From the NCBI GenBank assembly GCA_025210395.1, contig JAOARV010000007.1, positions 27,016 through 91,015 on the forward strand: a stretch of DNA of 64,000 nt, written 5' to 3'. Every line of letters begins with the position of its first letter. Position 1 is the stretch's first letter. The notes beneath the pieces are model-generated. The model was given only the letters and a program-made list of their open reading frames with translations. It made no database searches and was not told where the DNA came from. Below are positions 37,173-46,078 of the stretch, piece by piece. Origin of the DNA: Marinisporobacter sp. Lineage in GTDB: Bacteria; Bacillota; Clostridia; Peptostreptococcales; Thermotaleaceae. Made by a program: the position numbers and the translations under genes.

Positions 37173-38111
37173 ATGATTACTACAGTTACATTAAACCCCG
37201 CTATTGATCGGGCATATGTTATTAATGACTTTAAACCAAATAAAAAATATCATTTAAATACAGATGAAGTAAAAATTACAGCTGGTGGCAAGGGATTAAA
37301 TGTAGCAAGAGTGGCTGTTATTTTAGGAGAAAAAGTGAATGCAACAGGATTACTTGGAGGATACTCTGGTAAATTTATTCAAGAAGAATTAGATAAGCTT
37401 GATATCAGTACATCTTTTGTAAGGATCAATGAATCTTCTCGAATATTTACTGCTATTGTAGATCCACTTAATAACACAGAAACAATTGTAGCAGAAAAGG
37501 GACCTGTAGTGACCAAAGAAGAACTTAACTCATTTGTAAAAGAATTTGTGAAAATTTTGAAATATAGTGATATTATTGTGGCAGCAGGGTCTGTTCCTAA
37601 GGGACTGCCTAAAACCATCTATGGAGATATGGTAAAGATTGCAGAGAATAATAATGTAAAGATGATTATCGATGCAAGTGGAAGTTATTTAGAAGAAGCT
37701 ATAAAGGCAAGACCTTTTATGATTAAGCCAAACCTTGAAGAACTAGAAGGTTTAGTAGGTTATAAATTAGATAGTGACCATAAGATTATTTTTGAATGTA
37801 AACATATTTGTAAACAAGGAATTGAAGTAGTAGGAATTTCTATGGGAGATGAAGGAGCTATTTTTGTTACAAAAGAAGGGGCATATAAGGTATGTGCACC
37901 GAAAGTATCTCCAATTAATTCAGTAGGATGTGGAGATGCATTTGTAGCAGGATTTGCTGTAGCTATTTATAGAAAAAATAATCTAGAAGAAGCCTTCAAA
38001 AGAGCTGTAGCTACTGGAACTGCCAATGTGATTGAAGAAAAGATTGGGTATGTGGATGTAGCAGATGTAGAAAAATTTTATAATGAAGTAAGGGTGATGA
38101 AGTTGGACTAA
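37173..38111 (+). CDS. 1-phosphofructokinase-family sugar kinase (PfkB type)
   Basis: The 312-residue PfkB-fold kinase phosphorylates a hexose phosphate, most likely fructose 1-phosphate or tagatose 6-phosphate. It begins TVTLNPAIDRAYVI, has AGGKGLNVARV (near 38), the ATP-site PKGLP, and the signature NSVGCGDAFVAG (catalytic Asp near 252). No PTS fructose permease or fruR gene is adjacent, so the true sugar is uncertain. A terminator lies at its end, then the cdsR-like regulator. Confidence 0.88.
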   Translation: MITTVTLNPAIDRAYVINDFKPNKKYHLNTDEVKITAGGKGLNVARVAVILGEKVNATGLLGGYSGKFIQEELDKLDISTSFVRINESSRIFTAIVDPLNNTETIVAEKGPVVTKEELNSFVKEFVKILKYSDIIVAAGSVPKGLPKTIYGDMVKIAENNNVKMIIDASGSYLEEAIKARPFMIKPNLEELEGLVGYKLDSDHKIIFECKHICKQGIEVVGISMGDEGAIFVTKEGAYKVCAPKVSPINSVGCGDAFVAGFAVAIYRKNNLEEAFKRAVATGTANVIEEKIGYVDVADVEKFYNEVRVMKLD

Positions 38112-38128
38112 GGTTCCAACTTTTTTTT
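38100..38128 (+). terminator. Terminator after the PfkB kinase gene
   Basis: AAGTTGGA pairs with TCCAACTT around a short loop and is followed by eight T. The stem overlaps the gene's last codons. Confidence 0.85.
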
Positions 38129-38170
38129 TATGATATAATCAAAGGGAATATGAAAATAAGGATGATGATT

Positions 38171-39940
38171 ATGAACCTTACAAATATTGTTTCAACTGTC
38201 CAAAATATTGGTGAAGCCATAGCTAGTGTGATTAAGGTAGATGTGACCATTGTAGATAATCATTTGAATAGGATTGCTGCTACAGGGCGGTATAAAATGC
38301 ATATTGGTCAAAAAGTAAATAGACATTCTGTTTTTGGTTTTGCCCTTAAGCAAGGGGAAAGTTTTATTATTGAAAATCCTAGGAATCATGAAGCGTGTCT
38401 TAAATGTGAAAATATAAAAGAATGCAAAGAATATGCAGAAGTTTGTTGTCCTATTAAAATAAATCGTCAAATTATTGGGGTGATAGGGCTTATTGCTTTT
38501 GAGGAAAAGCAAAAAGAAGCTATTGTAGGGAATAAAGCGAATCTTATGGAGTTTCTAAATAGGATGTCAGACTTGATTGCTTCAAAGCTATTAGAAAAAG
38601 AAAAAACAAATAGAATGAAGCTTCTAGCGAGAGAATTAGAAACGGTACTTCATTCTGTAGACAGAGGAATTATTGCAGTAGATGAGAATGGCTTAGTACT
38701 TCATCATAATCGAAAAGCAGTTGAGTTATTTAAGCTAACTGAAAATGAAGTGAACAATATAAATATAAAACAATTATTAGAAGCGTTTGATTTAAATAGT
38801 TTTATTGCTAAAAATATTCCTATTAAAAATAGAGAGTTTACCTATAAAAAAAGGGGATATGATTTTAGAGGTGTATTTGATGCAAACCCTATTTTGGTAG
38901 GGGAAAAGAATTTTGGATTTGTTTTTACCTTTAGCAATATTTCAGAGGTGTTAAGTGTAGTGAATGATATTGCTACAAGGACAATGGTTACAAGCTTTGA
39001 TCATATTATAGGGAATAGCGATTGCTTAAAGAAAGTAAAACATGAAGCTAAAAGAGCTGCAAAATCCACATCAACAGTTTTGATTCAAGGAGAGAGTGGT
39101 ACGGGTAAAGAATTATTTGCTAGAGCTATACATTTTCATAGTCATCGAGCAAAGGAGCCGTTTATTCCCATCAATTGTGCAGCCATTCCAGAGCAATTAT
39201 TAGAAAGTGAACTTTTCGGATATGAGGAAGGAGCTTTTACAGGATGTAAAAAAGGTGGAAAAGCTGGTAAGTTTGAATTAGCTCATAAGGGAACCATTTT
39301 TTTAGACGAAATTGGGGATATGCCTATCCACCTTCAAACAAAGCTTTTAAGAGTACTACAGGAATATGTGATTGAAAAGGTTGGAGGGAAAGATTTTATC
39401 TCTATAGATGTTAGAATTATTGCAGCAACCAATAAAAGATTAGAATACCAAGTACTAGAAGGTGCATTTCGAGAAGATTTATTCTATCGATTAAATGTGA
39501 TTCCATTAAATATTCCACCTCTGAGGGATAGAAGGGAAGATATAGAAGTTTTAGTAGGTTATTTACTTGAAAAATGTAATAAGAAGTTAGGAAAAAGAAT
39601 TTTACAAATTGATGAGGATGCATTAAAAATACTTATAAGCTATAAATGGTGTGGCAATGTAAGAGAACTTGAAAATACTATTGAATATGCTGTAAATATG
39701 TGCAGTGATGATAGGATTACACTGCAAAATCTGCCCAATAGATTAAGAAATGAAAAAATAGATTGGAGAGAGAAGGAGTTAGAAAAAATTATCCCTATTA
39801 AAGAACTAGAAATGAAAGAGATAAAAAAAGCGTTAAACTACTTTGGGAATACGAAGCAAGCTATTATGAAGGCAGCAAAGGCTCTAGGTATGAGTCGAGC
39901 AACTCTTTATAGAAAATTGAAAGAGTATGGAATGAAATAG
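38171..39940 (+). CDS. cdsR: Sigma-54-dependent activator, likely CdsR (cysteine desulfidase regulator)
   Basis: The 589-residue regulator has a GAF-like N-terminal region with a Cys cluster (CLKCENIKECKEYAEVCCPI, about 75-95), then a PAS domain (about 155-270). Its AAA+ domain has Walker A GESGTGKE (near 305), a GAFTGC loop (near 355, Cys replacing the usual Ala of GAFTGA) and FLDEIGDMP. A Fis helix-turn-helix ends it (AAKALGMSRATLYRKL). The gene directly upstream of a cysteine desulfidase gene with a sigma-54 promoter fits CdsR, known from Clostridioides difficile. The ATG at 38171 follows AAGGA by 8 nt. Confidence 0.85.
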   Translation: MNLTNIVSTVQNIGEAIASVIKVDVTIVDNHLNRIAATGRYKMHIGQKVNRHSVFGFALKQGESFIIENPRNHEACLKCENIKECKEYAEVCCPIKINRQIIGVIGLIAFEEKQKEAIVGNKANLMEFLNRMSDLIASKLLEKEKTNRMKLLARELETVLHSVDRGIIAVDENGLVLHHNRKAVELFKLTENEVNNINIKQLLEAFDLNSFIAKNIPIKNREFTYKKRGYDFRGVFDANPILVGEKNFGFVFTFSNISEVLSVVNDIATRTMVTSFDHIIGNSDCLKKVKHEAKRAAKSTSTVLIQGESGTGKELFARAIHFHSHRAKEPFIPINCAAIPEQLLESELFGYEEGAFTGCKKGGKAGKFELAHKGTIFLDEIGDMPIHLQTKLLRVLQEYVIEKVGGKDFISIDVRIIAATNKRLEYQVLEGAFREDLFYRLNVIPLNIPPLRDRREDIEVLVGYLLEKCNKKLGKRILQIDEDALKILISYKWCGNVRELENTIEYAVNMCSDDRITLQNLPNRLRNEKIDWREKELEKIIPIKELEMKEIKKALNYFGNTKQAIMKAAKALGMSRATLYRKLKEYGMK

Positions 39941-39982
39941 TCTTAAAATGAGAATGTTTTCTCGTTTTGAGACTGTTTTTAT
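39939..39982 (+). terminator. Terminator after the regulator gene, overlapping a possible activator site
   Basis: AGTCTTAAAATGAGA pairs imperfectly with TCTCGTTTTGAGACT, then five T. The 3' arm (39960-39972) also reads as a 13-bp TCTC...GAGA palindrome that recurs at 39992. Confidence 0.75.
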
Positions 39983-40004
39983 ATTCATCTGTCTCATTAT
40001 GAGA
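39960..40004 (+). promoter_or_regulatory. Paired 13-bp palindromes, candidate activator-binding sites (UAS) for cdsB
   Basis: TCTCGTTTTGAGA (39960-39972) and TCTCATTATGAGA (39992-40004) are 32 bp apart centre to centre, about three helical turns, and lie 40-90 bp upstream of the sigma-54 -24 element. A further 16-bp near palindrome TGTTGGAATTTCAACA is at 40021-40036. Confidence 0.6.
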
Positions 40005-40043
40005 AAATGTATGATGGATATGTTGGAATTTCAACATTTTGTT

Positions 40044-40060
40044 TTGGCATGGATTTTGCG
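40044..40060 (+). promoter_or_regulatory. Sigma-54 promoter of cdsB
   Basis: TTGGCATGGATTTTGCG. The GG (40046-40047) and GC (40058-40059) are separated by exactly ten bases, matching the -24/-12 consensus. Confidence 0.88.
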
Positions 40061-40098
40061 ATTCTTTTTTGTAGATAATTGAAAAGGGAGGAGTTTCT

Positions 40099-41391
40099 AT
40101 GGAATTGAGAAATCTTATTGTTGAAACTTTAAAGAAAGAAGTTGTACCAGCTATGGGATGTACGGAACCAGTAGCAGTAGCCTTAGCTTGTGCAAAGGTG
40201 AAGGAATTGATAAATTTTAATCATATAGAAAAGGTAGAGGTTTATGTGAGTCCTAATATATATAAAAATGGTTTGAGTGTAGGGATTCCAAACACCAACG
40301 AGGTGGGGCTTCATATTGCAGGGGCATTAGGTCTTATTGGAGGAAAAAGTGAAAAAGATTTACAGGTACTAGCAGGAATTGATGAAGAAGAAGTTGTTTT
40401 AGCAAAAGCGTTATTAGAAAGTGGAAAATTTATACTAGGAATTAAGGATACAAAAGAAAAAATTTATGTAGAGGTAAATTTATTTACAGACCAAGGAAGT
40501 AGTAAGAGTGTTATAAAGGGAAAGCATAATCGATTTACATATTTAGAAAGAAATGGAGAAGTTTTAGTAGAAGAAAAAGAAGGTGCTAGTCAAGTAAAGG
40601 ATGATATGAACTTACTATATACTTTAAGGATCAATGAGATTATAAAGGAAATAGAAAAAATTTCTTATGAAGAAATTGCTTTTATGATGGAAGGCTTTGA
40701 AATGAATGAGAAGATAGCTCAAGAAGGGCTAAAGCAGAAAATGGGAATGGGGGTAGGTTTTAATCTTTCTGAAAATATGAAAAAAGGATTATTATCAAAT
40801 GACTTGATGAATTGTGCCATGATGCTTACAGCTGCTGCGTCAGATGCAAGAATGTCAGGAATGAGTATGTCTGTAATGAGTAGTAATGGAAGTGGGAATA
40901 ATGGTTTAACAGCAATTCTTCCTATCGTAGCTTATGAAAATAAATTTAACGTAGAGCGTGAAAAAATAGCAAAAGCATTAGCTATTAGCCATATTATGAA
41001 TAGCTATATTAAATATTATATAGGAAGATTATCTGCTCTTTGTGGCTGTGGTGTTGCAGCAGCAACTGGAGCAAGTGTGGCTATTGCATGGTTAATGGGA
41101 GGAAATGATACACAAATAGAAGGGACTATAAAAAATATGCTCGCTAATGTGAGTGGTATGATTTGTGATGGAGCGAAAGTAGGATGTGCATTAAAGCTTT
41201 CTACATCAGCAGCTACTGCTGTTCAGTCAGCTCTTTTAGCATTAAGCGACAATATTGTACCTCCTAAGAATGGGATTATAGCAGAAACGGCTGAGGAGAC
41301 AATAAAAAATCTAGGAACATTATCCCAAGAAGGAATGAGTATTACAGATGATATCATATTAAAAGTTATGAAAAATATGCAAGCTTCCTAA
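40099..41391 (+). CDS. cdsB: L-cysteine desulfidase family protein (UPF0597/CdsB-type)
   Basis: The 430-residue enzyme matches the UPF0597/CyuA family, with VVPAMGCTEPVAVALA near residue 14, the SGNNGLTAILPIV segment near 265 and conserved cysteines in LSALCGCGVAAATG (near 312) and SGMICDGAKVGCALK (near 353) that hold an Fe-S cluster. It breaks L-cysteine into pyruvate, ammonia and sulfide. A sigma-54 promoter and the neighbouring CdsR-like activator indicate control by cysteine supply. A GGGAGG site precedes the ATG. Confidence 0.92.
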   Translation: MELRNLIVETLKKEVVPAMGCTEPVAVALACAKVKELINFNHIEKVEVYVSPNIYKNGLSVGIPNTNEVGLHIAGALGLIGGKSEKDLQVLAGIDEEEVVLAKALLESGKFILGIKDTKEKIYVEVNLFTDQGSSKSVIKGKHNRFTYLERNGEVLVEEKEGASQVKDDMNLLYTLRINEIIKEIEKISYEEIAFMMEGFEMNEKIAQEGLKQKMGMGVGFNLSENMKKGLLSNDLMNCAMMLTAAASDARMSGMSMSVMSSNGSGNNGLTAILPIVAYENKFNVEREKIAKALAISHIMNSYIKYYIGRLSALCGCGVAAATGASVAIAWLMGGNDTQIEGTIKNMLANVSGMICDGAKVGCALKLSTSAATAVQSALLALSDNIVPPKNGIIAETAEETIKNLGTLSQEGMSITDDIILKVMKNMQAS

Positions 41392-41504
41392 GCTTATAAA
41401 AACGAAAAATCGATAAAATATTATAATAATTGACAAAGCAAAGGATATAGATTAGAATATTGACTAATAAGGGATAATGATTGAAATTGGAGGCGAAGCA
41501 AAAG

Positions 41505-42035
41505 ATGAGTATAGAAAACAAGAGAAAAGAGGTTCTTTTTTCTAGAAAAGACATTCAAAATAGAGTAGAAGAATTAGGAAAGCAAATTGCAAAGGATTAT
41601 GAAGGGAAAAAAATATTGGCTGTATCTTTATTAAAGGGTAGCTTTATTTTTGCTGCGGATTTAGTAAGAGAAATCCATGCCCCTGTTCGTATAGAATTTA
41701 TGGCAACTTCAAGCTATGGACATGGAGAAGAATCATCAGGACATGTAAAGGTATTATATGATTTGAATACAGATCTTGAAGGGTATGATGTTTTAGTAAT
41801 AGATGATATTGCGGATACAGGTCTTACCATGGAATATGTATTAGAGCATCTAAAAGCTAAAAATCCAGCGAGTATTAAATGTTGTGTACTATTAGATAAG
41901 CCATCAAGAAGAAAAACAGAGCTTGAAGCAGATTATGTTGGATTTACGATCCCTGATAAGTTTATTGTAGGATATGGATTAAATTATGGAGATTATTATA
42001 GAAACGTTCCTTATGTTTTTGCTTTTGTGGATTAA
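41505..42035 (+). CDS. hpt: Hypoxanthine phosphoribosyltransferase
   Basis: The 176-residue enzyme makes IMP/GMP from hypoxanthine/guanine and PRPP. It shows VSLLKGSFIFAADLVR near 43, the acidic PRPP loop VLVIDDIADTGLTM near 98, and VGYGLNYGDYYRNVPYVF near the end. The ATG at 41505 has a GGAGGCG site 9 nt upstream; a TTG at 41481 overlaps that site. It is a single-gene unit with a terminator. Confidence 0.96.
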   Translation: MSIENKRKEVLFSRKDIQNRVEELGKQIAKDYEGKKILAVSLLKGSFIFAADLVREIHAPVRIEFMATSSYGHGEESSGHVKVLYDLNTDLEGYDVLVIDDIADTGLTMEYVLEHLKAKNPASIKCCVLLDKPSRRKTELEADYVGFTIPDKFIVGYGLNYGDYYRNVPYVFAFVD

Positions 42036-42041
42036 TAATAA

Positions 42042-42072
42042 AGCCAATAGCTATCAAGCTGTTGGTTTTTCT
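42042..42072 (+). terminator. Terminator after hpt
   Basis: GCCAATAGCT pairs with AGCTGTTGGT (one G-U pair) around ATCA, followed by a T run. Confidence 0.75.
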
Positions 42073-42086
42073 TATAGGATGAATAA

Positions 42087-42200
42087 TTCGAAAAAACGGA
42101 AATGAGTTCAAAAAAAAGGAAAGTATGAGAAGTGTGCTTAATAAAGGATATAGGATTGAAAGAATAGATTGTACAAATAATTAGTTCGAAAATACGAACT
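42087..42200 (+). promoter_or_regulatory. TTCG-N6-CGAA palindromes, candidate activator sites upstream of lysA
   Basis: AGTTCG-AAAATA-CGAACT at 42183-42200 is a perfect 6+6 inverted repeat. A weaker copy TTCG-N6-CGGA is at 42087-42100. They lie about 65-175 bp upstream of a sigma-54 promoter, where enhancer-binding proteins usually bind. Confidence 0.6.
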
Positions 42201-42260
42201 GATTCAATAAAGATATTTAGTGAAATCTAGTAGCATCAAGGGAAAAGAGGATTATATAAA

Positions 42261-42277
42261 TTGGCATGAATATTGCG
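42261..42277 (+). promoter_or_regulatory. Sigma-54 promoter of lysA-dapF
   Basis: TTGGCATGAATATTGCG. GG (42263-42264) and GC (42275-42276) have the required ten-base spacing. It lies about 40 bp before the lysA start. Confidence 0.88.
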
Positions 42278-42317
42278 AATGAAACTTACTAGAATATAAA
42301 TAGAAGGAGATGAAGAA

Positions 42318-43601
42318 ATGATGGGAGTAGAGTATATTTCTAGTGATTTTTATTTCGGTGGATGTGATACGGTAACCTTAGCTAAAAAGTATGGAACACC
42401 TCTATATGTTATGTCAGAAGATTATATATGCGAAAGATGTAAAGAAATCGGAGAAGATTTTTTAGGAAAATATGAAAATACTAGGGCTGTTTATGCAAGT
42501 AAAGCTTTTTTAACATTAGAAATGTGCAGAATTATAGAAAGAGAAGGTCTTGGAATAGATGTTGTTTCAGGTGGAGAGTTATATACTGCTATCAAGGCAG
42601 GGTTTTCAATGGAAAAAGTAATATTTCATGGAAATAATAAAACTATAGATGAAATAGAATTAGCAGTAAAACATCATGTTGGAAGAATTGTTGTTGATAA
42701 TTTATATGAACTAGAGCTATTAAATAGTGTAGCACAAGCTTTTGGGAAAAAAATGAAAATCTTATTTAGAATTACTCCAGGGGTAGATAGTTATACCCAT
42801 AAATATATTAGTACAGGACAAGTGGATTCTAAGTTTGGAATTCCTCTTAAAGGAAATATTATTGAGCAAGGGGTTAAAAAAGCTATGGAGGCATCAAATA
42901 TTGAATTGATGGGTTTTCATTTTCATGTGGGATCACAGCTTTTTGACAATACTTCTCATATAAAAGCTGTGAAAATATTAGTGAAGTTAATAAAAAATAT
43001 GAAAGAAGAAGTAGGGTTTATTACAAAAGAGCTAAATACAGGTGGAGGATTTGGTATTTATTATGCAGAGGGAGATGAACCAAAGCCATTAAAATATTTT
43101 ACAGATGCCATTATGAATACAGTTAAAGAAGAATGTAATGAAAAGGATCTTTGTATGCCGCAGGTGATCATTGAACCAGGAAGATGGCTAGTAGGACAAG
43201 CAGGGATTACTTTATATACGGTAGGCTCTATCAAGGAAATACCAGGTGTAAGAACTTATGTGAGCGTTGATGGAGGGTTACCAGATAACCCAAGACCAGC
43301 CCTTTATGATGCAAAATATGAAGCGGTTGTAGCCAATAAAATGGATCAAGAAAAGAAACAATTAGTAACAATAGCAGGAAAATGCTGTGAATCGGGAGAT
43401 ATTTTAAGAGTAGATTTAGAAGTGCCTTTTCTTGAGCCAGGAGATCTTTTAGCATTTAAGAGTACAGGTGCATATAATTATTCTATGGCGAGTAATTATA
43501 ATAAAATACCAAGACCTGCTGTTGTTATGGTAAGAGGTGGAGAAAATCGGTTAATTGTAAAAAGAGAGACTTATGAAGATTTATTAAGAAATGAGCTGTA
43601 G
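42318..43601 (+). CDS. lysA: Diaminopimelate decarboxylase
   Basis: The 427-residue PLP enzyme forms lysine from meso-diaminopimelate. It has the PLP lysine in VYASKAFL (near 60), DVVSGGELYTA (near 85), HVGSQ (near 198), GGGFGIYY (near 240), EPGRWLVG (near 286) and the CCESGD active-site loop (near 356). AAGGAGATG precedes the start. dapF follows 16 bp after its stop, so both enzymes downstream of the epimer branch are co-expressed. Control by a sigma-54 promoter is unusual for a biosynthetic gene. Confidence 0.96.
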   Translation: MMGVEYISSDFYFGGCDTVTLAKKYGTPLYVMSEDYICERCKEIGEDFLGKYENTRAVYASKAFLTLEMCRIIEREGLGIDVVSGGELYTAIKAGFSMEKVIFHGNNKTIDEIELAVKHHVGRIVVDNLYELELLNSVAQAFGKKMKILFRITPGVDSYTHKYISTGQVDSKFGIPLKGNIIEQGVKKAMEASNIELMGFHFHVGSQLFDNTSHIKAVKILVKLIKNMKEEVGFITKELNTGGGFGIYYAEGDEPKPLKYFTDAIMNTVKEECNEKDLCMPQVIIEPGRWLVGQAGITLYTVGSIKEIPGVRTYVSVDGGLPDNPRPALYDAKYEAVVANKMDQEKKQLVTIAGKCCESGDILRVDLEVPFLEPGDLLAFKSTGAYNYSMASNYNKIPRPAVVMVRGGENRLIVKRETYEDLLRNEL

Positions 43602-43617
43602 TAGGGAGGAAATTAGA

Positions 43618-44451
43618 ATGAAGTTTACAAAAATGCATGGAGCAGGAAATGATTTCGTTTTATTGAATGGATTAAAGCAAAAGATTGATGATTATGGAAA
43701 ACTAGCTTTAAAAGCTTGTGATCGACACTTTAGTGTGGGTGGAGATGGTATAATGGTTGTTGAAGAAAGTAGTGTAGCAGATGTAAAAATGATCTACTTT
43801 AACTCAGATGGGTCAAAAGGAGAAATGTGTGGAAATGGTATCAGATGTTTTTCAAAGTTTGTATATGATGAAAAAATAGTAAATAAAGAAATATTTACAG
43901 TAGAAACCTTAGCAGGGATTAAAACTATATGGCTTGAGGTTGAAAAAGATCAAGTAAAATCTATAAAAGTAAATATGGGAAAACCTATATTTGATCCAAA
44001 AGATATACCTGTTATATGTGATGATGAAAAAGTGATTGAAAAAACTATTGAAATTGATGGGAAAGAAATAATTTTTTCTTCTGTATTAGTAGGAGTACCT
44101 CATACGGTTATTTTTGTGGATGACATAAATGTTATAGATATTAATCAATTAGGATGTGAAATAGAAAAAAAGTCCATATTTCCTAAAAAAACAAATGTAA
44201 ATTTTGTTGAGATAAAGAATCGAAATAGTATAGCTGTATATACTTGGGAAAGAGGAGCAGGAAGGACATTAGCATGTGGTACAGGATGTTGTTCAAGTGT
44301 TGTCCTTGGAAATGTTTTAAATAAGCTTGAGGATAAAGTAAAGGTTCAAGCAGAAGGTGGAATACTGGAAGTTGAGGTAAAAGATGAGCTAGAAATCTTT
44401 ATGAAGGGAGAAGCTACAACGATTTGTGTAGGAGAGTTTATAGACTTTTAA
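43618..44451 (+). CDS. dapF: Diaminopimelate epimerase
   Basis: The 277-residue enzyme interconverts LL- and meso-diaminopimelate with two cysteines, here in EMCGNGIRCF (near 75) and LACGTGCCSS (near 219). It starts MKFTKMHGAGNDFVLL. The ATG at 43618 has a GGGAGGA site; the longer frame from 43591 overlaps lysA and has none. It is the last gene of the lysA-dapF unit. Confidence 0.97.
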   Translation: MKFTKMHGAGNDFVLLNGLKQKIDDYGKLALKACDRHFSVGGDGIMVVEESSVADVKMIYFNSDGSKGEMCGNGIRCFSKFVYDEKIVNKEIFTVETLAGIKTIWLEVEKDQVKSIKVNMGKPIFDPKDIPVICDDEKVIEKTIEIDGKEIIFSSVLVGVPHTVIFVDDINVIDINQLGCEIEKKSIFPKKTNVNFVEIKNRNSIAVYTWERGAGRTLACGTGCCSSVVLGNVLNKLEDKVKVQAEGGILEVEVKDELEIFMKGEATTICVGEFIDF

Positions 44452-44508
44452 AGGTTTCCTTTAAAAATTTATTTTATTCTCATTAAGTAAATATGATCTC
44501 AAAAGATA

Positions 44509-44540
44509 AAGCTGAGGAAATTTCCTCAGCTTCTATTTTT
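44509..44540. terminator. Bidirectional terminator between dapF and dapH
   Basis: A perfect 24-bp palindrome (44509-44532) ending in a T run on the plus strand, between convergent genes. Confidence 0.88.
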
Positions 44541-45277
44541 TAACCTCTTAAATCATCTAATAATTGTGTCTTATCAGCAGTTTTTTCGTCTTTTTCTTTG
44601 ATAACCTTTGCAGGAGAGCCAGCAACAACGCACCCAGTAGGAACATCCTTTGTAACGATAGCTCCAGCAGCAACAACGGCTCCTTTTCCTATACGTACGC
44701 CCTCTAAGATTACAGCATTAGCACCGATTAGGACATCATCTTCTACGATAACGGGAGTTGCACTAGGGGGTTCTAATACACCTGCAATAACTGCTCCTGC
44801 ACCCACATGGGCATTTTTACCGATGGTAGCACGAGCTCCAAGGACAGCGTTCATATCAATCATGGTACCTTCTCCAACTTCAGAACCTATATTAATGACA
44901 GCTCCCATCATGATGACTGCGTTTTTTCCTATTTTCACACGATCTCTTATGATGGCGCCAGGCTCAATACGTGCATTAATCTCTTTTAAATCAAGCATAG
45001 GAATAGCAGAGTTTCTTCGATCATTTTCTATTTCATAATAATTGATTAAGCTTTTGTGCTCTGATAAGTAATCTAATACTTTATTGTGTTCACCAAAGAT
45101 TACCCAAAAGTTTTCTTGACCAAATTTTTTCATAGCTGTAGTTGGAGCATTACTAAGGTCTCCGTTTACATAAACCTTTACAGGCGTAGATTTTTTTGCG
45201 TCCTTAATAAATTTTGCAATCTTATAAGGATTTGTCAAATCTACCTGTTCACTTGTTATTTTTTTTTCTGTAGTCAT
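44540..45277 (-). CDS. dapH: Tetrahydrodipicolinate N-acetyltransferase
   Basis: The 245-residue enzyme acetylates tetrahydrodipicolinate in the acetylase variant of the lysine pathway. The N-terminal domain (about 1-90) is followed by a left-handed beta helix of hexapeptide repeats ([26 protein letters not shown]...) and the [19 protein letters not shown] acetyl-CoA end. It is the last gene of the riboswitch-controlled operon. Confidence 0.95.
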   Translation of the reverse strand: MTTEKKITSEQVDLTNPYKIAKFIKDAKKSTPVKVYVNGDLSNAPTTAMKKFGQENFWVIFGEHNKVLDYLSEHKSLINYYEIENDRRNSAIPMLDLKEINARIEPGAIIRDRVKIGKNAVIMMGAVINIGSEVGEGTMIDMNAVLGARATIGKNAHVGAGAVIAGVLEPPSATPVIVEDDVLIGANAVILEGVRIGKGAVVAAGAIVTKDVPTGCVVAGSPAKVIKEKDEKTADKTQLLDDLRG

Positions 45278-45310
45278 TAGTAAAATCAGTCCTTTCTCTT
45301 ATCGTTTTAG

Positions 45311-46060
45311 TTATTTTAGTAAATCATTCATGTTATAGAAACCATTTTTTTGTACATTCAAAAACCGTGCAGCTTTGATTGCGCCTAAAGCAAATATATC
45401 TTTAGAAAGGGCTGTATGCTTGATTTCTATTATTTCATCAGGTCCTGCAAAAATAACTGTATGCTCTCCAACAATACTACCTCCACGAATAGCATGGATA
45501 CTGATCTCGTTATTTTTTCTTTTTTCACTACGACCATGTCTACCATAAATGAATTCTTTTTTATCATTAAAAACTTCGTTGATGCCATTTGCAATCAAGT
45601 AAGCCGTGCCACTAGGAGCATCTACTTTTTGGTTGTGATGCTTTTCAATGATTTCAATATCAAAGTCTTTAAGTCCAAGAGATGCACGTTTAGCTAAATC
45701 TGTAAGGACGTTGACTCCTAAGGACATATTTCCTGTCTGAAAGATTGGGAGATCTTTAGAAGCCTCCATAAGTGCTTTTAAATCTTCTCCACTAAGTCCT
45801 GTAGTTGCTACAACTAAAGGTGTTTTTGTTTTTACGCTATACGCTAAAACATCTTTTAAGGCGCTATGATGAGAAAAATCAATGAGTACATCAGCTTTTT
45901 CCTTACAATATTCAGCTTTTTCATAGACAGGGAATGGATTTTCGTATCCTTCATGATTCGCATCGATTCCGGCTACAATTTCTAAATCTTTTTCCTCGTT
46001 GATTATTTTTACTAATACTCTACCCATTTTTCCGTTGCATCCACTTAAAATGATCTTCAT
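45311..46060 (-). CDS. dapB: 4-hydroxy-tetrahydrodipicolinate reductase
   Basis: The 249-residue NAD(P)H enzyme begins IILSGCNGKMGRVLV (nucleotide-binding loop) and has VIDFSHH-type and EIIEKHHNQKVDAPSGTA (catalytic His/Lys, near 140) segments typical of DapB. The start follows AGGGGAGG. It lies 18 bp after dapA. Confidence 0.97.
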   Translation of the reverse strand: MKIILSGCNGKMGRVLVKIINEEKDLEIVAGIDANHEGYENPFPVYEKAEYCKEKADVLIDFSHHSALKDVLAYSVKTKTPLVVATTGLSGEDLKALMEASKDLPIFQTGNMSLGVNVLTDLAKRASLGLKDFDIEIIEKHHNQKVDAPSGTAYLIANGINEVFNDKKEFIYGRHGRSEKRKNNEISIHAIRGGSIVGEHTVIFAGPDEIIEIKHTALSKDIFALGAIKAARFLNVQKNGFYNMNDLLK

Positions 46061-46078
46061 GAAAAAACATCCTCCCCT

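Noticed and set aside
44598..45038. Long plus-strand open frame opposite dapH
   Set aside because: It is the antisense shadow of a well-supported minus-strand gene and has no ribosome site.
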